A program made the translations under genes and the position numbers. From an uncultured beta proteobacterium (GTDB lineage: Bacteria > Pseudomonadota > Gammaproteobacteria > Burkholderiales > Burkholderiaceae_C), in the NCBI GenBank assembly GCA_903958915.1, contig CAJBVC010000606.1, forward strand, positions 1-8,960: a stretch of 8,960 nt of DNA. Direction: 5' to 3'. The notes beneath the pieces are model-generated. The model was not told where the DNA came from, did no database searches, and worked only from the letters and a program-made list of their open reading frames with translations. Shown here piece after piece: positions 1 through 8,960 of the stretch (the stretch's first letter is position 1; every line of letters begins with the position of its first letter).

Positions 1-1
1 G

Positions 2-61
2 CTTACGGACAAGACGCTGGAGTGGGTTTTCTACGATTTGATTTTGGGGTGGAAAAAATAA
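2..61 (+). CDS. secE: SecE, preprotein translocase subunit (3' end only)
   Basis: Only the last 19 codons are in the window; the gene begins upstream. The frame starting at base 2 reads to a TAA at 59-61 and ends in [15 protein letters not shown], the usual C-terminal end of a bacterial SecE just after its last membrane helix. SecE is a small inner-membrane protein that clamps the SecY channel for Sec-dependent export. The stop shares its last base with the nusG start (TAATG), which fits the common secE-nusG pairing and suggests translational coupling. The call rests on this short tail plus the gene order, so it is good but not complete. Confidence 0.85.
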   Translation, partial: LTDKTLEWVFYDLILGWKK

Positions 62-651
62 TGACCGATGTTGTAGAAAATCCCGCAGCAGAAGTCGTTG
101 CTGCTGCCCCGGTGAACCCGGACTTGCGCTGGTATGTGGTGCACGCTTATTCCGGAATGGAAAAGGCGGTCGAGCGCAATATTCGTGAGCGCATCGTTCG
201 TACCGGCATGCAGGACAAGTTTGGTCGCATCCTGGTGCCCATGGAGGAAGTGGTTGAAGTCAAGAATGGCCAGAAGAAGACCACCGAGCGCAAGTTCTTC
301 CCTGGTTACGTGCTCGTCGAAATGATCATGGACGATGACACCTGGCATTTGGTCAAGCACACCAACAAGGTCACAGGTTTTGTGGGCGGGGCTAAGAATC
401 GCCCGGCTCCGATTTCTGAAGCCGAGGTGCTGAAGATTGTCAACCAGATGCAAGAGGGCACCGAAAAGCCGCGCCACAAGGTCGAGTTCGTGGTGGGCGA
501 GTATGTGCGGGTCAAGGATGGTCCTTTTACCGACTTCAATGGTTCGGTTGAAGATGTGAATTACGAGAAGAGCAAGGTCCGCGTTTCTGTCACTATTTTC
601 GGACGCTCCACTCCAGTGGAGTTGGAGTTCTCGCAGATAGAGAAAACGTGA
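61..651 (+). CDS. nusG: Transcription termination/antitermination factor NusG
   Basis: 196 residues. NusG binds the clamp of RNA polymerase, suppresses pausing, and through its C-terminal domain contacts either Rho or ribosomal protein S10. The N-terminal NGN domain begins near residue 24 ([18 protein letters not shown]) and includes the [10 protein letters not shown] segment. The C-terminal KOW domain is near residues 145-190, with [13 protein letters not shown] as its core. An Ala/Val/Pro-rich stretch before residue 24 makes it about 15 residues longer than the 181-residue E. coli protein. I chose the ATG at 61 because it overlaps the secE stop and gives the expected NGN spacing. The in-frame GTG at 22 lies inside secE and would add 13 non-conserved residues. 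The ribosome binding site is a weak GGGGTGG inside the end of secE (46-52), which fits coupling to secE translation. Confidence 0.97.
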   Translation: MTDVVENPAAEVVAAAPVNPDLRWYVVHAYSGMEKAVERNIRERIVRTGMQDKFGRILVPMEEVVEVKNGQKKTTERKFFPGYVLVEMIMDDDTWHLVKHTNKVTGFVGGAKNRPAPISEAEVLKIVNQMQEGTEKPRHKVEFVVGEYVRVKDGPFTDFNGSVEDVNYEKSKVRVSVTIFGRSTPVELEFSQIEKT

Positions 652-657
652 TTTCGC

Positions 658-693
658 GGGTCAGACCACTCGCGCAGCGATGTGCTCTGACCC
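658..693 (+). other. Hairpin with GCGA tetraloop in the nusG-rplK gap
   Basis: GGGTCAGA (658-665) pairs exactly with TCTGACCC (686-693). Inside it, GCGCA (672-676) pairs with TGTGC (681-685), with one G-U pair, and is closed by the GNRA-type tetraloop GCGA (677-680). Six bases, 666-671, are bulged on the 5' side. The structure starts seven bases after the nusG stop. No T run follows, so it is not a standard intrinsic terminator. It could protect the 3' end of nusG mRNA, be a processing site, or be part of the rplK leader. The pairing is seen directly; any role is inference. Confidence 0.6.
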
Positions 694-756
694 CAACTGA
701 TTAGAAGTTCGTATTTTCCGACTCGGTGCGAACAGTGAGTAAAGAGTCGTTAACCC

Positions 757-803
757 CGGGGAGCCGCGGGCCGAATGATTCGGTTCCAAAGCGATAGCAC
801 CCG
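757..803 (+). promoter_or_regulatory. Candidate L1-binding operator in the rplK leader
   Basis: CGGG (757-760) pairs with CCCG (800-803). CGC (765-767) pairs with GCG (791-793). GGGCCGAA (768-775) pairs with TTCGGTTC (779-786) around a short loop, using two G-U pairs. Between the lower two helices is an asymmetric internal loop, GAGC on the 5' side and ATAGCA on the 3' side. This resembles the L1 site of 23S rRNA, where a GGGAG-type strand faces a GAAAUA-type loop followed by CCACC. The fold ends two bases before the AAGGAG ribosome binding site of rplK (805-810), so L1 bound here could block initiation, as in the L1 autoregulation known from E. coli. The pairing is visible; L1 binding is inferred. 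Confidence 0.55.
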
Positions 804-815
804 TAAGGAGAAATC

Positions 816-1247
816 ATGGCGAAGAAAATCGTTGGTTTCATCAAGCTGCAAGTACCAGCTGGTAAAGCCAATCCATCCCCCCCTATTGGCCCCGCGTTGG
901 GTCAGCGTGGCCTCAACATCATGGAGTTCTGCAAGGCATTCAATGCACAGACCCAGGGTGTGGAGCCAGGTCTGCCGTTGCCTGTGGTTATCACAGCTTT
1001 TGCTGACAAGAGCTTTACCTTCATCATCAAGACGCCGCCCGCAACGGTGCTGATCAAGAAGGCCATCAAGTTGGACAAGGGTTCTGCCCGTCCGCACATG
1101 GACAAGGTTGGCAAGATCACACGGGCGCAGCTCGAAGAAATCGCCAAGACAAAAATGAAAGACATGACGGCTGCTGATCTGGATGCAGCCGTGCGCACCA
1201 TCGCTGGCTCGGCCCGTTCCATGGGCGTGAATGTGGAGGGCGTATAA
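816..1247 (+). CDS. rplK: 50S ribosomal protein L11
   Basis: 143 residues, against 142 in E. coli. L11 binds the GTPase-associated region of 23S rRNA at the base of the L7/L12 stalk; it is needed for RelA activation and forms part of the thiostrepton site. The N-terminal domain carries the proline-rich segment [20 protein letters not shown] (about residues 18-37), whose prolines line the thiostrepton pocket. The C-terminal rRNA-binding domain covers roughly residues 70-143 and ends SMGVNVEGV. The ATG at 816 follows AAGGAG (805-810) at good spacing. The TAA is immediately followed by the rplA ATG, so the two are almost certainly co-translated and jointly repressed by L1. Nothing in the sequence looks broken or odd. 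Confidence 0.98.
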   Translation: MAKKIVGFIKLQVPAGKANPSPPIGPALGQRGLNIMEFCKAFNAQTQGVEPGLPLPVVITAFADKSFTFIIKTPPATVLIKKAIKLDKGSARPHMDKVGKITRAQLEEIAKTKMKDMTAADLDAAVRTIAGSARSMGVNVEGV

Positions 1248-1943
1248 ATGTCCAAACTCACTAAAAAACAAAAAACGCAGGTCGGCAAAATCGACAGCAA
1301 TAAACTGTACGCATTGACCGATGCGCTGGGCTTGGTAAAGCAGTTTGCCACCGCCAAGTTTGATGAGTCGATTGACGTCGCGGTGCAACTTGGTATTGAT
1401 GCCAAGAAGTCGGACCAAGTCGTTCGTGGCGCCGTTGTGCTGCCCAATGGCACAGGCAAGACCAAGCGCGTAGCAGTGTTTGCGCAGGGTGCCAAGGCTG
1501 AAGAGGCCAAGGCTGCAGGCGCGGACATCGTGGGTATGGACGATCTGGCTGCCATGGTGAAGGCTGGTGATATGCCATTTGATGTGGTCATCGCTGCACC
1601 GGATGCCATGCGTATTGTTGGTACCTTGGGTCAGATCCTGGGTCCCCGTGGATTGATGCCTAACCCCAAGGTTGGTACGGTGACGCCGGATGTGGCTACG
1701 GCTGTGCGTAATGCCAAGGCTGGTCAGGTGCAATTCCGTGTTGACAAGGCCGGTATCGTGCACTCGACGATTGGTCGGCGCTCGTTTGAGCCCGCGCAAC
1801 TGCAGGGCAATTTGGCAGCTTTGGTCGATGCATTGAACAAAGCCAAGCCGGCTGCGAGCAAAGGTGTGTATTTGCGAAAGGTGGCTGTGTCATCAACGAT
1901 GGGTGTGGGGGTCCGTGTGGACCTGCAGACTATCGCGGCGTAA
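1248..1943 (+). CDS. rplA: 50S ribosomal protein L1
   Basis: 231 residues, against 234 in E. coli. L1 forms the mobile L1 stalk of the large subunit, which helps move deacylated tRNA out of the E site; free L1 is also the translational repressor of the rplK-rplA mRNA. Visible features are the early [17 protein letters not shown] strand region, the conserved [14 protein letters not shown] segment (from about residue 132, in domain II), the return to domain I with [18 protein letters not shown], and the C-terminal [11 protein letters not shown] motif, part of the RNA-binding surface. The ATG directly follows the rplK stop with no spacer. Its ribosome binding site, GGAGG (1235-1239), lies within the last codons of rplK, the arrangement expected for coupled translation of L11 and L1 in equal amounts. 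Confidence 0.98.
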   Translation: MSKLTKKQKTQVGKIDSNKLYALTDALGLVKQFATAKFDESIDVAVQLGIDAKKSDQVVRGAVVLPNGTGKTKRVAVFAQGAKAEEAKAAGADIVGMDDLAAMVKAGDMPFDVVIAAPDAMRIVGTLGQILGPRGLMPNPKVGTVTPDVATAVRNAKAGQVQFRVDKAGIVHSTIGRRSFEPAQLQGNLAALVDALNKAKPAASKGVYLRKVAVSSTMGVGVRVDLQTIAA

Positions 1944-2177
1944 TTGTGAGAATTTAGGCGACTCGCAAGAGTAGCCTGATGTGGTGGGTCGGTCGAGCGC
2001 AAGTTCAACCGAGTCATCCAAGACCGTTGGTGCGCAAGCAATTGCGCTTAATCGTGAAGCCAACGCAGATGGCGACCCCGCTGCAAATGGAATTGAAAAG
2101 TTTCGCTAACAGTTGGTCGCTGCAATGTGGAGCCTTGAAGGGTGCAAGTCCTGAAGGGTATTTAAAAGGAGTAGACC
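1944..2177 (+). promoter_or_regulatory. Structured rplJ leader, candidate L10 leader RNA
   Basis: This 234-base gap has no convincing gene but many helices. Helix I (1954-1979) has ACTC/GAGT capped by GCAA over GGC/GCC. Helix II (1989-2012) has TCGGT/ACCGA, a C-A mismatch, then GAGC/GTTC capped by GCAA. Helix III has CGTTGG (2025-2030) with CCAACG (2060-2065) enclosing GCGCAA/TTGCGC (2032-2047), again capped by GCAA, with 12 unpaired bases on the 3' side. Helix IV pairs TGGCGACC (2070-2077) with GGTCGCTG (2115-2122). Helix V pairs GGA and CTTG (2129-2137) with CAAG and TCC (2145-2151). In E. coli the L10-L12 complex binds the leader at this place and represses rplJ-rplL. The position and structure fit, but I cannot align it to the known family here. 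Confidence 0.6.
2133..2159 (+). repeat. Short imperfect direct repeat before the rplJ ribosome binding site
   Basis: CCTTGAAGGGT at 2133-2143 recurs as CCTGAAGGGT at 2150-2159, the copies differing by one missing T. The second copy ends seven bases before the AAGGAG of rplJ. The first copy overlaps helix V of the leader. The TCCT at 2149-2152 could alternatively pair with AGGA at 2167-2170, which would cover the ribosome binding site, but this is only four base pairs. The repeat may simply be chance in a short structured leader. Confidence 0.4.
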
Positions 2178-2180
2178 TTG
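2166..2180 (+). promoter_or_regulatory. Ribosome binding site and TTG start of rplJ
   Basis: AAGGAG at 2166-2171 lies six bases before TTG at 2178-2180. The protein read from this TTG begins [11 protein letters not shown], the usual start of betaproteobacterial L10. There is no in-frame ATG before codon 39 (2292-2294), which is inside the conserved N-terminal domain, so TTG is the only credible start. Confidence 0.88.
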
Positions 2181-2705
2181 AGTCTGAATCGCAGTGAGAA
2201 AGAAGCGGTCGTCAGTGATGTGACCGGACTCGCCGCTAAAGCTCAGACGCTCGTGATCGCGGAGTACCGCGGCATCACGGTCGCTGACATGACCAAACTG
2301 CGCAACAACGCGCGCAGCGCAGGCGTTACCCTGAGTGTTTTGAAGAACACTTTGGCTCGCCGTGCTGTGGCGGGTAGCGCATTTGAAGTTGTGTCGGACC
2401 AGATGACCGGGCCTCTGATCTACGGCTTTTCCGAAGACGCAGTGGCTGCCGCGAAAGTGGTGGCCGAGTTTGCGAAGACCAACGACAAGTTGGTGATTCG
2501 CGCTGGTGCGTATGGCGGCAAAGCTTTGGACGTGAACGGCGTGAAGCAACTGGCAAGCATTCCTTCGAAGGAAGTCTTGCTGGCGCAATTGCTGGGCTTG
2601 ATGCAGTCCCCCATTTCCCGTACGGCCCGCGTGCTGGCGGCTTTGGCGGAAAAGCGTGGTGGTGGTGCAGCGGAAGCTGCCCCCGCGGAGGCTGTCGCAG
2701 CGTAA
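2178..2705 (+). CDS. rplJ: 50S ribosomal protein L10
   Basis: 175 residues, against 165 in E. coli. L10 is the stalk base protein: its N-terminal domain binds 23S rRNA next to L11 and its C-terminal helix carries the L7/L12 dimers. The N-terminal domain shows the family segments [15 protein letters not shown] (about residues 29-43) and [10 protein letters not shown] (about residues 54-63). A later helix has [20 protein letters not shown]. The end is rich in Gly, Ala and Glu ([15 protein letters not shown]), which accounts for the extra length. Translation starts at TTG, an unusual choice for such an abundant protein. The gene sits behind a long folded leader and 44 bases before rplL, so L10 and L7/L12 are probably made from one mRNA and repressed together by the L10-L12 complex, as known from E. 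coli. Confidence 0.97.
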   Translation: MSLNRSEKEAVVSDVTGLAAKAQTLVIAEYRGITVADMTKLRNNARSAGVTLSVLKNTLARRAVAGSAFEVVSDQMTGPLIYGFSEDAVAAAKVVAEFAKTNDKLVIRAGAYGGKALDVNGVKQLASIPSKEVLLAQLLGLMQSPISRTARVLAALAEKRGGGAAEAAPAEAVAA

Positions 2706-2749
2706 TGCGCTGTCTCGGCTAGATAACCAATATTGTTAGGAAATTCAAA

Positions 2750-3121
2750 ATGGCATTCGATAAAGACGCATTTTTGACCGCGCTGGACAGCATGACGGTC
2801 ATGGAACTCAACGACCTGGTGAAAGCCATCGAAGAGAAATTTGGAGTTAGCGCAGCCGCAATGGCAGGCCCTGCAGCAGCCGGTCCCGCAGCAGCCGTTG
2901 TAGAAGAGAAGACAGAGTTCAATGTCGTTCTGCTCGAAGCAGGCGCGAACAAGGTCTCGGTCATTAAGGCTGTGCGCGAAATTACCGGCCTGGGCTTGAA
3001 AGAAGCCAAGGATCTGGTGGATGGTGCTCCAAAGAACGTGAAGGAAGCCATTGCCAAGGCTGACGCTGAAGCTGCTTTGAAGAAGCTGGTGGAAGCCGGT
3101 GCCAAAGCTGAGCTGAAGTAA
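2750..3121 (+). CDS. rplL: 50S ribosomal protein L7/L12
   Basis: 123 residues, against 121 in E. coli. L7/L12 is the multicopy acidic stalk protein that recruits EF-Tu, EF-G, IF2 and RF3 and stimulates their GTPase activity. The N-terminal dimerisation domain (about residues 1-32) contains [21 protein letters not shown] flexible hinge rich in Ala, Gly and Pro follows ([12 protein letters not shown], about residues 39-50). The globular C-terminal domain runs from about residue 53 to the end, with the factor-binding helix in [20 protein letters not shown]. The ATG at 2750 follows AGGAAA (2738-2743), a modest ribosome binding site for the one stalk protein needed in several copies. A terminator-like hairpin begins about 50 bases after the stop. 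Confidence 0.98.
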   Translation: MAFDKDAFLTALDSMTVMELNDLVKAIEEKFGVSAAAMAGPAAAGPAAAVVEEKTEFNVVLLEAGANKVSVIKAVREITGLGLKEAKDLVDGAPKNVKEAIAKADAEAALKKLVEAGAKAELK

Positions 3122-3126
3122 ATCTG

Positions 3127-3163
3127 TTGGGATGCGGAAGCGCCTCGGCACTCCCATCCCCAA
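3127..3163 (+). other. Hairpin downstream of rplL
   Basis: TTGGGATG (3127-3134) pairs with CATCCC (3155-3160) and, after one bulged C, with AA (3162-3163). The 20-base loop is GC-rich. It begins five bases after the rplL stop and precedes the terminator-like hairpin at 3170. In E. coli this gap holds an RNase III processing site, and this stem is one candidate for a similar element. The role is inference, and the stem is not long enough to be a typical RNase III substrate alone. Confidence 0.4.
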
Positions 3164-3169
3164 CTCGGT

Positions 3170-3194
3170 AGGCTGGTTTTTCGACCAGCCTTTT
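3170..3194 (+). terminator. Intrinsic terminator or attenuator between rplL and rpoB
   Basis: AGGCTGGT (3170-3177) pairs exactly with ACCAGCCT (3184-3191), with a possible extra T-G pair and a loop of TTTTCG. The stem runs into TTTT (3191-3194). The T run is short and followed by GCGC, so termination is likely partial. This is the position where E. coli has an attenuator that lets only a fraction of transcripts continue into rpoB-rpoC, giving fewer polymerase subunits than ribosomal proteins. The structure is visible; partial termination is inferred from its weak T run and from the lack of a strong promoter seen between it and rpoB. Confidence 0.75.
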
Positions 3195-3210
3195 GCGCTT
3201 TCAGAGCGCA
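3194..3210 (+). other. Second hairpin directly after the attenuator
   Basis: TGCGCT (3194-3199) pairs exactly with AGCGCA (3205-3210) around the five-base loop TTCAG. It shares its first base with the T run of the preceding terminator hairpin. No T run follows, so it is not a terminator itself. It could affect release at the attenuator or stabilise the 3' end of the rplL mRNA. Confidence 0.45.
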
Positions 3211-3409
3211 CCTGAAAGCAACCTCCAATGGGGCGTTGTTTTCAAGTGTCTTCTGACCTCGACTGCGGAAGATGCCTTGGAACGGGCCGTGTGCAATGCA
3301 TGGTCGTCCGCCAATGATTGGTAGTGGCCAATCGCCAAGAAATGTCAGGTGTGATGCTTGACGCCACAGTCGCCGAGGACCCCTATTCTGGTTCCTTTCG
3401 TCTTTGCCC
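3211..3409 (+). other. rpoB upstream region without a gene
   Basis: I see no convincing coding sequence in this stretch. It holds a hairpin at 3315-3334 (TGATTGG with CCAATCG, one T-G pair, loop TAGTGG). The same ATTGG could pair instead with an earlier CCAAT at 3311-3315, giving two competing forms. A TTGACG at 3358-3363 and a TATTCT at 3384-3389 look like sigma-70 boxes but are 20 bases apart, so I do not call a promoter. A TGCAATGCA near-palindrome lies at 3292-3300. Confidence 0.4.
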
Positions 3410-3418
3410 GGAGATCCA

Positions 3419-3421
<3 letters not shown>
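3410..3421 (+). promoter_or_regulatory. Ribosome binding site deciding the rpoB start
   Basis: GGAG at 3410-3413 lies five bases before ATG at 3419. An in-frame TTG at 3404 would add MPGDP, but the GGAG sits inside that extension, and the family start is [16 protein letters not shown]. The ATG at 3419 is therefore the real start. Confidence 0.9.
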
Positions 3422-7531
<4,110 letters not shown>

Positions 7532-7550
7532 ACTGTTTAAGAGGATTTAA

Positions 7551-8960
<1,410 letters not shown>

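Noticed and set aside
22..60. Upstream GTG start for nusG
   Set aside because: It lies within the secE coding end, and the extra 13 residues do not look like NusG; the ATG at 61 overlaps the secE stop in the usual way.
686..717. Possible rplK promoter, TCTGAC and TATTTT
   Set aside because: The -35 match is poor, it overlaps the hairpin arm and the spacing is 20 bases. A promoter in this gap is known in E. coli but I cannot place one here.
750..1799. Long open frame of 349 codons on the minus strand across rplK and rplA
   Set aside because: It is antisense to two intact ribosomal protein genes, its product is His/Arg/Leu-rich with no recognisable motif, and GC-rich codon use readily leaves such frames open.
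1979..2197. 72-codon plus-strand frame covering the rplJ leader and overlapping the rplJ start
   Set aside because: It runs straight through the folded leader helices, overlaps rplJ out of frame, and the protein has no familiar features. A leader peptide is not excluded, but nothing supports it beyond an ATG.
3358..3389. Possible rpoB promoter, TTGACG and TATTCT
   Set aside because: The boxes are 20 bases apart, beyond the normal 16-18, and no other support such as an extended -10 element is present.

Overview
This window is a conserved bacterial housekeeping cluster, all on the + strand: the 3' end of secE, then nusG, rplK, rplA, rplJ, rplL, rpoB and the first 469 codons of rpoC. The proteins look betaproteobacterial. 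RpoB is 1370 residues against 1342 in E. coli, the start of L10 ([11 protein letters not shown]) and the NusG and RpoC sequences resemble Burkholderiales, and the moderate GC suggests a Comamonadaceae-type organism such as Rhodoferax or Polaromonas. The family placement is inference from memory of protein sequences, not from a search.

Layout: secE ends at 61 and its stop overlaps the nusG start (TAATG). After nusG comes a 164-base gap (652-815) with a strong hairpin and then, next to the rplK ribosome binding site, a fold that resembles the L1-binding site of 23S rRNA. rplK and rplA abut with no base between them. A 234-base leader (1944-2177) precedes rplJ and can fold into at least five helices, three of them capped by GCAA tetraloops. 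rplJ starts with TTG. rplL follows after 44 bases. The 297-base rplL-rpoB gap (3122-3418) holds a terminator-like hairpin with a short T run, flanked by other hairpins. rpoB and rpoC are 22 bases apart, and rpoC leaves the window just after its NADFDGD active-site motif.

How the genes work together: SecE belongs to the protein export channel. NusG links RNA polymerase to Rho or to the ribosome. L11, L1, L10 and L7/L12 form the L1 stalk and the factor-binding stalk of the 50S subunit. RpoB and RpoC are the catalytic subunits of RNA polymerase. In E. coli, L1 represses rplK-rplA translation, the L10-L12 complex represses rplJ-rplL, and an attenuator between rplL and rpoB lowers polymerase synthesis relative to ribosomal proteins. 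The three intergenic regions here have structures in the matching places, so the same logic probably applies.

I found no mobile element, CRISPR array, tRNA, rRNA or unknown gene system. The parts most worth a second look are the structured RNA leaders; the genes themselves are ordinary and intact.
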